Below, in pieces: positions 1-7,892 of a stretch of DNA of 37,642 nt; within the stretch, counting starts at the first letter, position 1, and every line of letters begins with the position of its first letter. Location of the stretch: NCBI GenBank assembly GCA_017302495.1, contig JAFLDG010000006.1, positions 1 to 37,642 on the forward strand. The letters are read 5' to 3'. A program made the position numbers and the translations under genes. The stretch is from Burkholderiales bacterium (GTDB lineage Bacteria > Pseudomonadota > Gammaproteobacteria > Burkholderiales > Burkholderiaceae_C). Under the pieces are notes generated by a model. The model did no database searches and was not told the DNA's origin. It saw nothing but the letters and a program-made list of their open reading frames with translations.

Positions 1-386
1 CCCATGCCGCCGGCATCCGGGTGGTGCCGCTGCCGGGCCCGAGCGCGCTGCTGCTCGCGCTGGCCGCGAGCGGCCTCGACGGCCAGAACTTCGCCTTCGT
101 CGGCTACCTGCCGCAGCCGGCGGCAGAACGCCGGGCCAGGATCCTGGAACTCCAGGCCGCATCGCGCCGCACCCGCCAGACGCAGCTGTTCATCGAAGCC
201 CCCTACCGCAACGTCGCGCTGCTGCAGGCGCTGCTCGAGACGCTGGATGCACGCACCCGGCTGAGCGTCAGCTGCGGCCTGACCCTTCCCGACGGCTGGA
301 GCCTAGGCGCCACCGTCGCGCGCTGGCGCGAACGCCCGGCCGCGCTGCCGGACGACCGGCCGGCGGTGTTCGCGCTCAGCGCCTGA
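1..386 (+). CDS. RsmI-like SAM-dependent methyltransferase, C-terminal part (5' end outside window)
   Basis: The frame is open from the window edge and ends at TGA 384-386, so only the last ~128 codons are seen. It reads AGIRVVPLPGPSALLLALAASGL near the edge, the proline/glycine-rich motif of the tetrapyrrole methylase superfamily as found in RsmI-type enzymes, followed by FAFVGYLP and FIEAPYRN, which match the RsmI 'F.GFLP' and 'F(Y/I)EAPHR' motifs. RsmI 2'-O-methylates C1402 of 16S rRNA. Many Burkholderiales carry a second, shorter RsmI-like protein of unclear target, and this could be that one. It converges on rhlE with only 10 nt between the stops and appears unrelated to the polysaccharide locus. 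Confidence 0.8.
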   Translation, partial: HAAGIRVVPLPGPSALLLALAASGLDGQNFAFVGYLPQPAAERRARILELQAASRRTRQTQLFIEAPYRNVALLQALLETLDARTRLSVSCGLTLPDGWSLGATVARWRERPAALPDDRPAVFALSA

Positions 387-400
387 GCGCCCGGGCTCAG
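372..400. terminator. Overlapping hairpins at the rsmI-like/rhlE convergent junction
   Basis: GCGCTCAG (372-379) pairs with CTGAGCGC (383-390) around a 3-nt loop, and CTGAGC (383-388) also pairs with GCTCAG (395-400). The two stems share 383-388, so they exclude each other. Both stop codons (TGA 384-386 on plus, TGA at 399-397 on minus) lie in the stems. No T-tract follows on either side, so this is a plausible but unproven bidirectional terminator. Confidence 0.4.
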
Positions 401-1854
401 CCGCGGCTGCCGCCCAGCAGCGCTGCGGTCTTGCGGCGCGCCCGGATGTTCGGCGACGGTGAGCGGGGCGCAGCCGCCGCGGTACGCGCCGCCTCCCAGG
501 CCGGCGTGGTCTCGCCGGAGGGTTCGTAGGGCTGGTCGAAGAACGGATCGCGCTTCACCGCCGCGGCCCGCGGTGGCTCGAACGCCGCCGGCCGCTCGGC
601 CCGCGGGCGCCGCTCGTCGTCGGCGGCACGACGCGGCCGGCGCGGCCGTTCGTCGTCGAGTTCGAAGGGCTCGATCTCGATCTTGCGCTTGATCAGCTTC
701 TCGATCTCGATCACGCCGCGGACGTCGTCGCGCGAGACCAGCGTCAGCGCCAGGCCCGAGGCGCCGGCGCGGCCGGTGCGGCCGATGCGGTGCACGTAGT
801 CCTCGGCGTTGAACGGCACGTCGAAGTTGAACACCGCCGGCAGGTCGGCGATGTCCAGCCCGCGCGCCGCCACGTCGGTGGCGACGAGCACGTCGACCTC
901 GCCGCGCTTGAAGGCGTCGAGCGCCTTCAGCCGCTCGTCCTGCGACTTGTCGCCGTGCAGCGCGTTCGTGCGCAGGCCGTCGCGCTCGAAGGCGCGCGCG
1001 AGCCGGGCGCAGCCGAGCTTGCTGTTGACGAAGACCAGCGCCTGCGCCAGTTCGCGCTCGCGCAGGATCTGCCGCACTGCGCGCCGCTTGTCGTCGTCGG
1101 CGACGCTGTAGAAATGCTGCTCGACGGTCGATGCCGTCGCGTTCGGCCGCGCGACCTCGACCGTGACCGGATCCTGCAGGTAGCTCTGCGCCAGGCGCCG
1201 GATCTCGGGCGAGAAGGTGGCCGAAAACAGCAGCGTCTGCCGCTGCTTCGGCAGGTAGGCCAGGATGCGCTGCAGGTCGGGCAGGAAGCCGATGTCGAGC
1301 ATGCGGTCGGCTTCGTCGAGCACGACGTACTCGACCTGGTTGAGCACGCAGTTCTTCGCCTCGATGTGGTCGAGCAGCCGCCCCGGCGTGGCGACGAGCA
1401 CCTCGACGCCGGCCTTGAGCTGCGCGGTCTGCGGCTTCATGTCGATGCCGCCGAACACCACCGCCGTGCGCAGCCGGGTGTGCTTGGCGTAGGTCAGGAT
1501 GTTCGCCGCGACCTGGTCGGCCAGTTCGCGCGTCGGCGCCAGCACCAGCGCGCGCACCGGGTGCCGGGCCGGCGACATGCTGCTGTTCTCGTGCTGCAGC
1601 ATCTTCTGCAGCAGCGGCAGCGAGAACGCGGCCGTCTTGCCGGTGCCGGTCTGGGCGGCGCCCATCACGTCGCGGCCGGCGAGCACCACGGGGATGGCCT
1701 TGGCCTGGATCGGCGTCATCGACGCGTACCCCTGGTCGGCCACCGCTCGCAGCAGTTTCGGGTCGAGCGGGAGGGTGTCGAAGCGGGGAGCCGGGGCTTC
1801 GGCCTCGGCCAAGCCGGCCGTGCCGGCCGTGCCGGCGATGGAGATTTCGGTCAT
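397..1854 (-). CDS. rhlE: DEAD-box ATP-dependent RNA helicase RhlE
   Basis: A 485-residue protein with the full set of DEAD-box motifs in order: Q motif GYASMTPIQ (residues 43-50), Walker A AQTGTGKT (67-74), PTREL (108-111), GG (135-136), TPGR (156-159), DEAD (180-183), SAT (211-213), then HGDKSQDER, VATDVAARGLDI and HRIGRTGRAG in the second RecA domain. The C-terminal ~100 residues are basic and Pro/Arg/Ala-rich (RPRRPRRAADDERRPR), as in RhlE proteins, where such tails bind RNA. The family unwinds short RNA duplexes in ribosome assembly and RNA turnover. The ATG start at 1854 gives a standard RhlE N-terminus. A GATAAT box on the minus strand (1870-1865) lies 10 nt before the start. Housekeeping gene at the edge of the polysaccharide locus. 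Confidence 0.93.
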   Translation of the reverse strand: MTEISIAGTAGTAGLAEAEAPAPRFDTLPLDPKLLRAVADQGYASMTPIQAKAIPVVLAGRDVMGAAQTGTGKTAAFSLPLLQKMLQHENSSMSPARHPVRALVLAPTRELADQVAANILTYAKHTRLRTAVVFGGIDMKPQTAQLKAGVEVLVATPGRLLDHIEAKNCVLNQVEYVVLDEADRMLDIGFLPDLQRILAYLPKQRQTLLFSATFSPEIRRLAQSYLQDPVTVEVARPNATASTVEQHFYSVADDDKRRAVRQILRERELAQALVFVNSKLGCARLARAFERDGLRTNALHGDKSQDERLKALDAFKRGEVDVLVATDVAARGLDIADLPAVFNFDVPFNAEDYVHRIGRTGRAGASGLALTLVSRDDVRGVIEIEKLIKRKIEIEPFELDDERPRRPRRAADDERRPRAERPAAFEPPRAAAVKRDPFFDQPYEPSGETTPAWEAARTAAAAPRSPSPNIRARRKTAALLGGSRG

Positions 1855-1864
1855 GCAGCCGGGG

Positions 1865-1870
1865 ATTATC
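1865..1870 (-). promoter_or_regulatory. Possible -10 box (GATAAT) for rhlE
   Basis: GATAAT on the minus strand matches TATAAT at 5 of 6 positions and leaves only 10 nt to the rhlE ATG, so a transcript starting ~7 nt downstream would have a leader of about 3 nt. No convincing -35 box is seen. Confidence 0.3.
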
Positions 1871-1895
1871 CGCTACCGGCCCCGCCGGCCCGGCG

Positions 1896-2987
1896 CTAAC
1901 GCCGGAAGACCATCCAGCGCGGCGAGCGGAAGCGCACGATCCGCCAGTACAGGCCGACGTAGGTGAAGGCGAACAGCACGATCATCACCGCCAGCACGGC
2001 GGTGTTGTCCCAGAACAGCACCGCGGGCACGGCCGCGAGCATGCACAGCATCCAGAGGTAGGGCGAGGTCATCGAGTTGCGCCGCGTCAACGCGCGCGCG
2101 CTGCGGTTGCCCACCGCCCAGCGCATCACGCGCCGGTAGATCAGCGAGTGCAGGTGGATGCCGTCGGGCAGGCTCGACGGCAGCGCGCGCAGGAAGCGGC
2201 GCCGGTAGATCGAGAACAGGGTCTCGAACACCGGGTAGATGCACAGCAGCAGCGGGAACATCGGCGACACGGTCGGGTTGCGGTACAGCAGCAGGATCGC
2301 GACCTCGGCGATGTAGAAGCCGACGAAGTAGGCGCCGCCGTCGCCGAGGAAGATCAGGCCGGCCGGAAAGTTCCAGACGAAGAAGCCGAGCAGCGCGCCG
2401 ACCCCGGCCAGCGCGAGCCAGGCGATCTGCACGTCGTCGACCTGGAACGCCACGTACGCCAGGCTGAGCAGGATCAGCACGCCGCACATCGACGCCAGGC
2501 CGTTGAAGCCGTCGATGATGTTGACCGCATGCGCGACGCCGGTGACGGCGAAGGTCGTGACCAGCGCGGCGCCGAGCGGGAACGAGACCACCCAGTCCAG
2601 GCCGGGGATCGCGGTGCGCTCGATCACGCCGTCGACCAGCCAGACCGCCAGCAGCGCCGACAGCGCGGTGGCGAGCAGCCGGCGCAGCGGGCTGACGGCC
2701 TTGGTCAGGTCCTCGGTGACGCCGGCGGCGAAGGCCGGCAGGCCGCAGGCGAGCAGGGCCAGACCCAGGGGTGCCAGTTCGGGCCCGCGCCAGGCCACGG
2801 CGGCCATCGCGGCGACCACCCCGCCGAAGATGCCGACGCCGCCGATCCGGGGCACCGGTTTCGCGTGGAATTTCTGCGGGCCGTCCAGGTCGTGGTCATG
2901 CGACAGGTGCGCATGCGCGTTCGCCGAGTGCACGAGCACCAGCGTGAGCCCGAGCGACACCACGAACGCGACGATCAGGATCAGCAT
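1896..2987 (-). CDS. WecA/MraY-family polyprenyl-phosphate sugar-1-phosphate transferase
   Basis: A 363-residue polytopic membrane protein of the PNPT family (MraY, WecA, TagO, WbpL). These enzymes transfer an N-acetylhexosamine-1-phosphate from the UDP-sugar to undecaprenyl phosphate at the cytoplasmic face, starting lipid-linked glycan synthesis. Visible motifs are DGPQKFHAKPVPRIGG (35-50), the acidic pair in VTEDLTK (90-96; Glu-Asp where MraY has Asp-Asp), VNIIDGFNGLAS (155-166), FLGDGGA (213-219) and the His-rich cytoplasmic loop PDGIHLHSLIYRR (274-286). About ten hydrophobic segments are present. ATG at 2987 is preceded by a TAGAAT box only 7 nt upstream. Transcribed away from the export gene at 3122. 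The sugar substrate (GlcNAc, FucNAc or QuiNAc) cannot be told from sequence alone. Confidence 0.87.
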   Translation of the reverse strand: MLILIVAFVVSLGLTLVLVHSANAHAHLSHDHDLDGPQKFHAKPVPRIGGVGIFGGVVAAMAAVAWRGPELAPLGLALLACGLPAFAAGVTEDLTKAVSPLRRLLATALSALLAVWLVDGVIERTAIPGLDWVVSFPLGAALVTTFAVTGVAHAVNIIDGFNGLASMCGVLILLSLAYVAFQVDDVQIAWLALAGVGALLGFFVWNFPAGLIFLGDGGAYFVGFYIAEVAILLLYRNPTVSPMFPLLLCIYPVFETLFSIYRRRFLRALPSSLPDGIHLHSLIYRRVMRWAVGNRSARALTRRNSMTSPYLWMLCMLAAVPAVLFWDNTAVLAVMIVLFAFTYVGLYWRIVRFRSPRWMVFRR

Positions 2988-2994
2988 GTCCGGA

Positions 2995-3000
2995 ATTCTA
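2995..3000 (-). promoter_or_regulatory. Possible -10 box (TAGAAT) for the WecA-like gene
   Basis: TAGAAT on the minus strand (5/6 match to TATAAT) is followed by TCCGGAC and then the ATG at 2987. With a usual start ~7 nt downstream of the -10, transcription would begin at the start codon, giving a leaderless mRNA. No clear -35. Confidence 0.4.
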
Positions 3001-3030
3001 GGAGCGCGACGGCGGCCGGAACCGGGCCGC

Positions 3031-3036
3031 TAGAAT
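3031..3036 (+). promoter_or_regulatory. Possible -10 box (TAGAAT) for the main plus-strand operon
   Basis: TAGAAT on the plus strand lies back to back with the minus-strand TAGAAT at 2995-3000, 30 bp apart. An imperfect palindrome, GCGGCCGG (3012-3019) AA CCGGGCCGC (3022-3030), fills the space between. The expected start near 3043 would give a leader of ~80 nt before the ATG at 3122. No good -35 hexamer. Confidence 0.35.
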
Positions 3037-3121
3037 GCGCGCCCTGCAATGGCCGGCCCCTGCCGCGCCTCGCGGCCGGTTCCCTCCGCGGCCACGCCGG
3101 ATCGCCTGCCCCGCCCATCGA

Positions 3122-5104
3122 ATGTCCGACTTCCGACCTGCGCCGACCTCCTTCGCCCTCCGGGGCCGCGCGCCCGGCACTCTCCTCGTCGCCCTTTGGC
3201 TGTGGCTGATGCTCGCCCTGCCGGCCGTCGCGCAGACCGACGCCGAGCGCCGATCCGCCGAGACCGGCGGCAGTGTGGTGAGCGAGCCCGACGCGACGGG
3301 CCCGGTCCGGCTTCGGGAGCCGACTTTGCAGCCCTCGGCGGCCACCCGCTCGCGCATCGAATCGCGGCCGAATCAGGAACTGTCGGATACGCCACCGCCC
3401 GAGCCGAGCGAGTTTGAGGAGTACGTGAACCGGCTCGTCGCCAGCACCGGCAACGGGGTCGGCGCCGGTGCCCGGGGTGCGGCCATGGCGGCGCCCGGTG
3501 CGGCCGCTGCACCGCGCATCCGCCGTCTCGGCGCCGACCTGATGACCCTGCCCGCACGCAGCGACAGCATCGACTACAACCCGCTGGTGCCGCCGGACTA
3601 CGTGATCGCGGCCGGCGACGAGATCGTGCTGACGATCTGGGGCTCGGTCGATGCCGACCTGCGCCTGTTCGTCGACCGGTCGGGGCGCATCACGGTGCCG
3701 CGGGTCGGCGCGATCATGGTCTCGGGCGTGCGCTACGCGGAGCTGCCGGAGGTGATCGCCCGGCGCGTCGGCCAGACCTTCCGCAACTTCGAACTGAGCG
3801 TCTCGCTCGGGCAGTTGCGCGGCGTGCGCGTGTTCGTGACCGGCTTCGTCGCCCGCCCGGGCGCCTACACGATGAACGCCCTGTCGAGCGTGGCCAACGC
3901 CGTCGTCAGGGCCGGCGGGCCGTCGGCCTCGGGCAGCTTCCGGCACATCACGCTGCGCCGCGGCGGCAGCGTGGTGGGCACGCTGGACTTCTACGACCTG
4001 CTGCTCAAGGGCGACCGCAGCGGCGACCGGCTGCTGCAGGCCGAGGACGTGGTCCACATCGGGCCGATCGGGCCGCAGGTCGCCGCGATCGGCAGCGTCA
4101 ACCGCCCGGCGATCTTCGAGCTGAAGCCGGGCGAGACCTTGGCCGACGTGTTGCGCATGGCCGGCGGCACCTCGCCGGTGGCGACGACGTCGAAGTTCGC
4201 GGTCGAGCGCATGGACGAGCGTTCGACGGTCCGCGTGGTCGAGATCGACCTGGCGAGCGCCGCCGCGACCGAGATGCGCAACGGCGACGTGGTGCGGGTG
4301 TTCAACGCGGTCACCGTCGCCGCGCCGCAGTTGCGGCAGAACAAGCGGGTGCGGGTCGAGGGCGAGGTGCTGCGCCCGGGCGACTACGTGCTGCCGCCGC
4401 AGAGCACGATCGCCGACGCGCTGCGGGCCGCAGGCGGCTTCACGCCGGGCGCGTTCGTCTTCGGCACCGACTTCACGCGCGAGAGCGTGCGCCTGACGCA
4501 GCAGGAGAACTACGACCGCGCGTTGCGCAACCTCGAGACCGAGATCACGCTGGCCTCGGCGACGCAGCGCGTGGCCAGCGCCGACGAGGCCGCCGCGCAG
4601 GCCGGCCGGGCCGCGGGCACGCGGCAGCTGATCGAACGGCTGCGCGCGATCCGGCCCACGGGGCGCGTGGTGCTGCAGATCCCGCCCGACAGCCGCGAGC
4701 TGCCGAACCTGGTGCTCGAGGACGGCGACCGGCTCCTCGTTCCGCCGGTGCCCACCAGCGTCGGCGTCTTCGGCAGCGTGTTCAACGCCGGCAACTACCT
4801 GCGCGAGAACGATCGCACGCTGGCCGACTACCTGCGGCTGGCCGGCGGGCCGACCAAGGGCGCCGACGAGAGCAGCACCTTCGTACTGCGCGCCAACGGC
4901 ACCGTGGTCAGCAACCTGCAGTCGCGCCGCGTCTTCGGCGGCATCTCGAGCACCTTCGAGCAGACGCCCGCGCTTCCCGGCGACACGCTGTTCGTGCCCG
5001 AGGAGCTCGACAAGACCACGCTGGTCCAGAACGTGAAGGACTGGACCCAGATCCTGGCGCAGTTCGCGCTGGGCGTGGCGGCCTTCGTGACGCTCACCGA
5101 TTGA
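3122..5104 (+). CDS. Polysaccharide export protein with SLBB domains (Wza/KpsD-like)
   Basis: Predicted 660-residue outer-membrane/periplasmic export component. The open frame extends upstream to 3035, but the ATG at 3122 was chosen because it gives a typical signal peptide: basic start, hydrophobic LLVALWLWLMLALP, cleavage after AVA (about residue 38). There is no lipobox cysteine, unlike Wza. A Poly_export domain begins at PPDYVIAAGDEIVLTIWG (about 157), followed by four SLBB-like 'G.V..PG.Y' units: VFVTGFVARPGAYTM (~237), IGSVNRPAIFEL (~322), VEGEVLRPGDYVL (~410) and VFGSVFNAGNYL (~548). The C-terminus VKDWTQILAQFALGVAAFVTLTD could form the amphipathic helix that spans the outer membrane in Wza-type channels. 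At 660 residues it is much longer than Wza (~380). First gene of the plus-strand run, 10 nt before the Wzz-like gene. Confidence 0.88.
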   Translation: MSDFRPAPTSFALRGRAPGTLLVALWLWLMLALPAVAQTDAERRSAETGGSVVSEPDATGPVRLREPTLQPSAATRSRIESRPNQELSDTPPPEPSEFEEYVNRLVASTGNGVGAGARGAAMAAPGAAAAPRIRRLGADLMTLPARSDSIDYNPLVPPDYVIAAGDEIVLTIWGSVDADLRLFVDRSGRITVPRVGAIMVSGVRYAELPEVIARRVGQTFRNFELSVSLGQLRGVRVFVTGFVARPGAYTMNALSSVANAVVRAGGPSASGSFRHITLRRGGSVVGTLDFYDLLLKGDRSGDRLLQAEDVVHIGPIGPQVAAIGSVNRPAIFELKPGETLADVLRMAGGTSPVATTSKFAVERMDERSTVRVVEIDLASAAATEMRNGDVVRVFNAVTVAAPQLRQNKRVRVEGEVLRPGDYVLPPQSTIADALRAAGGFTPGAFVFGTDFTRESVRLTQQENYDRALRNLETEITLASATQRVASADEAAAQAGRAAGTRQLIERLRAIRPTGRVVLQIPPDSRELPNLVLEDGDRLLVPPVPTSVGVFGSVFNAGNYLRENDRTLADYLRLAGGPTKGADESSTFVLRANGTVVSNLQSRRVFGGISSTFEQTPALPGDTLFVPEELDKTTLVQNVKDWTQILAQFALGVAAFVTLTD

Positions 5105-5114
5105 GCCGGCGGCG

Positions 5115-6275
5115 ATGTCGATCGGCGCCTCCGAAAACCGGGCCGATGCCGCCTACGACGACGGCATCGACCTGCTCGAACTGATGCTGCCGTTGCTTGA
5201 AAGCTGGAAGCTGTGGCTTTTCGGCTCGATCGCGGCCGGGCTGGTCGCGCTGGGCGTGGCGTTCATCGTGCCGCCGATCTTCACGGCTCGGACCAGCTTG
5301 CTGCCGCCGCAGCAGCAGCAAAGCGCGATGGCCTCGGCGCTGAGTTCGCTGGGCGGGCTTGCCGGCCTGACCGGGTTGTCTGGCGCGGTCAAGAGCCCTG
5401 CCGACCAGTACGTCGCGTTGATGCAAAGCGTGACGGTGCAGGACCGCCTGATCGACCAGTTCGACTTGATGCGCGTCTACGGCGAGAAGCTCCGGTTCGA
5501 TGCCCGGCGCACGCTCGAAACGAACACCCGCGTCAGCGTCGGCAAAAAGGATGGGCTGCTTGTCGTCGAGGTCGATGACGAGAGCCCGCAGCGGGCCGCG
5601 GACCTGGCCAACGCCTATGTCGAGGAATTGCGGCGCCTGACCTCGACTCTGGCGGTCAGCGAAGCCCAGCAGCGGCGGGCGTTTTTCGAGAAGGAGCTGA
5701 AGGCCGCGCGTGACCAGCTTGCCGCCGCCCAGAAGGTGCTGCAGGCCTCCGGCTTCGACGTCGCGGCCCTGCGCGCCGAGCCGCGCGCCGCGGCGGAGAA
5801 CTATGCCCGCCTGAAGGCGCAGATCACGGCCGCCGAGGTGCGGGCGCAGGTGCTGCGTGGGACGCTGGCCGAAGGCTCGCCTGAATTGCGCCAGCAGCTC
5901 GACCAATTGGCCGCGCTGCGCACCCAGCTTGCGCGTCTCGAACGCGCGGCCGACGGCGCGGCCGCGACCGACTACGTGTCGGCTTACCGCGAGTTCAAGT
6001 ACCGCGAGGCGCTGTTCGAACTCTTCGCCCGGCAGTACGAGTTGGCCCGGGTCGACGAGAGCCGCGAGGGGGCGTTGATCCAGGTGGTCGACGCCGCCCT
6101 GCCCCCGGAACGCAAGAGCCGGCCGAAGCGGGCCGTGATTGCATTGCTCGCGACCTTCGGTGCCTTCCTGCTGCTGGGCATCGCGATCCTGATCCGCCAC
6201 CATTGGCGCGAGGCCGCGCGCGACCCGGCGCGCTCCCCACAGCTGGCGCGACTGCGGGCGGCGATCGGCCGCTGA
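5115..6275 (+). CDS. wzz: Wzz-like chain-length determinant / polysaccharide co-polymerase
   Basis: A 386-residue inner-membrane protein of Wzz architecture: N-terminal transmembrane segment (about 33-53) followed by the proline-containing VPPIFTARTSLLPP, a long periplasmic region with coiled-coil-like helices (KELKAARDQLAAAQKVLQ; LRQQLDQLAALRTQLARLE), and a C-terminal transmembrane segment (about 340-361) preceded by the Pro-rich ALPPERKSRPKRA. No Walker A or tyrosine-rich tail follows, so it is the kinase-less type rather than a Wzc-like autokinase. The family sets modal chain length of Wzy-made polymers and contacts the export channel. ATG at 5115 lies 10 nt after the export gene with GGCGG-type spacing, so the two are almost certainly co-transcribed. 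Confidence 0.88.
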   Translation: MSIGASENRADAAYDDGIDLLELMLPLLESWKLWLFGSIAAGLVALGVAFIVPPIFTARTSLLPPQQQQSAMASALSSLGGLAGLTGLSGAVKSPADQYVALMQSVTVQDRLIDQFDLMRVYGEKLRFDARRTLETNTRVSVGKKDGLLVVEVDDESPQRAADLANAYVEELRRLTSTLAVSEAQQRRAFFEKELKAARDQLAAAQKVLQASGFDVAALRAEPRAAAENYARLKAQITAAEVRAQVLRGTLAEGSPELRQQLDQLAALRTQLARLERAADGAAATDYVSAYREFKYREALFELFARQYELARVDESREGALIQVVDAALPPERKSRPKRAVIALLATFGAFLLLGIAILIRHHWREAARDPARSPQLARLRAAIGR

Positions 6276-6367
6276 AGAATGCCTGATGCGCGCGGTGTGA
6301 GGGTCGGTCCGGTTGCCGCGCGAGCGGGCGGCCTGGCTCCGGATGGCGCGCCTTTCGGCAGGCCCAG

Positions 6368-7264
6368 GTGAAGATCCTTCTGCTGGGCAAGAACGGCCAG
6401 GTCGGCTGGGAGCTGCAGCGTGCCCTCGCGCCGCTGGGGGAACTGGTGGCGCTCGGCGCCGACTCGCCGGCGCCGCTCCCGGCCGACTTCACCCGGCCGG
6501 AGGCGCTGGCCGCCACGGTGCGCGCGGTCGCCCCGCAGCTGATCGTCAATGCCGCGGCCCATACGGCGGTGGACAAGGCAGAGGTCGAGCCTGCGCTCGC
6601 GCAGACCATCAATGCTGCGGCGCCGGCGGTTCTGGCACGCGAGGCCGCGGCACTCGGCGCCTGGCTGGTCCACTACAGCACCGACTACGTATTCGACGGC
6701 AGCAGTGACCGGCCGCGCGACGAGGCCGCGCCCACCGCGCCGCTGAACGTCTACGGCCGCACCAAGCTCGAGGGCGAGCTGGCCATCCGCAGCAGCGGAT
6801 GCCGGCATCTGATCCTGCGCACGAGCTGGGTCTATGCGGCACGCGGCGGCAACTTCGCGCGCACGATGCTGCGCCTGGCGGCCGGCCGCGACCGGCTCGA
6901 GGTGGTCGACGACCAGATCGGCGCGCCCACGGGCGCGGACCTGATTGCCGACCTGACGGCCCACGCGGTCCGCCGGCTGCGGGCCGCGCCCGAGCTCGGC
7001 GGCACCTACCACGCCACGGCGGCGGGCGCGACCAGCTGGCACGGCTACGCACGCCACGTGATCGAGTTCGCCCGGGCGGCCGGCATCGCGCTGCAGACGC
7101 CGCCGGAAGGCATCGTCGCGGTACCGAGCGGCACGTTCGCCACCGCGGCCCGCCGGCCGCTGAACTCCAGGCTCGACTGCAGCCGGCTGCGCCAGGCCTT
7201 CGATCTGCACCTGCCGGACTGGCGGACCGGCGTCGACCGCATGTTGACCGAGGTGCTGGCCTGA
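6368..7264 (+). CDS. rfbD: dTDP-4-dehydrorhamnose reductase RmlD/RfbD
   Basis: A 298-residue short-chain dehydrogenase that performs the last, NAD(P)H-dependent step of dTDP-L-rhamnose synthesis. It starts with the Rossmann motif KILLLGKNGQVGWEL. It contains NAAAHTAVDKAE, the HYSTDYVFDG motif (catalytic Thr region), and the YGRTKLEGE Tyr-X3-Lys pair, as in RmlD. LRTSWVYAARGGNF and DQIGAPT also fit the family. The start is GTG at 6368; no upstream ATG fits the conserved N-terminus. The 92-nt gap before it shows no clear promoter. rfbC follows 34 nt later. Unusually, rfbA and rfbB are not adjacent and do not appear in the window. Confidence 0.95.
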   Translation: MKILLLGKNGQVGWELQRALAPLGELVALGADSPAPLPADFTRPEALAATVRAVAPQLIVNAAAHTAVDKAEVEPALAQTINAAAPAVLAREAAALGAWLVHYSTDYVFDGSSDRPRDEAAPTAPLNVYGRTKLEGELAIRSSGCRHLILRTSWVYAARGGNFARTMLRLAAGRDRLEVVDDQIGAPTGADLIADLTAHAVRRLRAAPELGGTYHATAAGATSWHGYARHVIEFARAAGIALQTPPEGIVAVPSGTFATAARRPLNSRLDCSRLRQAFDLHLPDWRTGVDRMLTEVLA

Positions 7265-7286
7265 GCCCGGCGGCCGGTGCGCGACG

Positions 7287-7290
7287 AGGA
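7287..7290 (+). promoter_or_regulatory. Ribosome binding site deciding the TTG start of rfbC
   Basis: AGGA at 7287-7290 (within GACGAGGA) sits 8 nt before TTG 7299-7301. The conserved RmlC N-terminus begins exactly at this TTG (NVIRTPIEGLLIIEPKVHGD) and no ATG or GTG is available in frame. Confidence 0.6.
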
Positions 7291-7298
7291 ATCGTGCC

Positions 7299-7850
7299 TT
7301 GAACGTCATTCGCACCCCCATCGAGGGCCTGCTCATCATCGAGCCGAAGGTCCATGGCGATGCCCGCGGCTTCTTCACGGAGAGCTACAACGCGCGCGAG
7401 TTTGGTCGTGCCATAGGCGCCGAGGTGCGCTTCGTTCAGGACAACCACTCCCGCTCGAGCCATGGCGTGCTGCGCGGCCTGCACTACCAGTTGCCGCCGC
7501 ACGCGCAGGGCAAGCTGGTGCGGGTGATCTCTGGCGAGGTGTTCGACGTCTCCGTCGACCTGCGGCGCCACAGCCCGACCTTCGGCCGCTGGTTCGGCAT
7601 CACGCTCAGTGGCGATAACCACCGCCAGCTGTGGCTGCCGCCGGGCCTGGCGCACGGGTTCCTCGTCACCGGGGCGGGTGCGGACACTCTGTACAAGACC
7701 ACCGACTACTACGCGCCGGCGGCCGAGCGCTGCCTGCGCTGGGACGACCCCGCCATCGGGATCGCCTGGCCGCCTCTCGCTCACCCGCCGGTGCTGGCGC
7801 CACGGGACTCCGGCGCACCGATCCTCGCCGATTGCGCGACTTTCGACTGA
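7299..7850 (+). CDS. rfbC: dTDP-4-dehydrorhamnose 3,5-epimerase RmlC/RfbC
   Basis: A 183-residue cupin enzyme that epimerises dTDP-4-keto-6-deoxy-D-glucose at C3 and C5 to the L-lyxo form used by RfbD. Family hallmarks are EPKVHGDARGFFTESYN, FVQDNHSRSSHGVLRGLHYQLPP (the His of LRGLHYQ is the catalytic base), GKLVRVISGEVFDVSVDLR, LWLPPGLAHGFLV, and YKTTDYYAP containing the Tyr involved in catalysis. Length is normal (180-185). The start is TTG at 7299, supported by an AGGA eight bases upstream. Co-directional with rfbD (34-nt gap) and followed 42 nt later by the MarR-type regulator gene. Confidence 0.95.
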   Translation: MNVIRTPIEGLLIIEPKVHGDARGFFTESYNAREFGRAIGAEVRFVQDNHSRSSHGVLRGLHYQLPPHAQGKLVRVISGEVFDVSVDLRRHSPTFGRWFGITLSGDNHRQLWLPPGLAHGFLVTGAGADTLYKTTDYYAPAAERCLRWDDPAIGIAWPPLAHPPVLAPRDSGAPILADCATFD

Positions 7851-7877
7851 AGCAGCGGCCACGGCGCCTGCCGTTCG

Positions 7878-7883
7878 TACAAT
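7878..7883 (+). promoter_or_regulatory. Possible -10 box (TACAAT) for the MarR-type regulator
   Basis: TACAAT (5/6 match) ends 9 nt before the GTG start at 7893 and no Shine-Dalgarno sequence is seen between. A start ~7 nt downstream would give a 1-3 nt leader, i.e. a leaderless or near-leaderless mRNA. No -35 consensus at 16-18 bp. Confidence 0.4.
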
Positions 7884-7892
7884 CCCCGTTCA

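Noticed and set aside
790..1899. Long open frame opposite rhlE (and other antisense frames, e.g. 11407-13440, 25359-28280, 27936-31889)
   Set aside because: All are antisense to genes with clear family motifs; the GC-rich codon bias opens long frames on the opposite strand, and their translations are His/Arg/Ala-rich with no recognisable domain.
3035..3121. Upstream ATG at 3035 as the export gene start
   Set aside because: It would add 29 residues (MRALQWPAPAAPRG...) before a clear signal peptide that begins at 3122, and it lies within the -10 box region.
6276..6367. Possible promoter in the wzz-rfbD gap
   Set aside because: Only short GC-rich inverted pieces (GGCGCGCC, GCCGC/GCGGC) and no -10-like box were seen.
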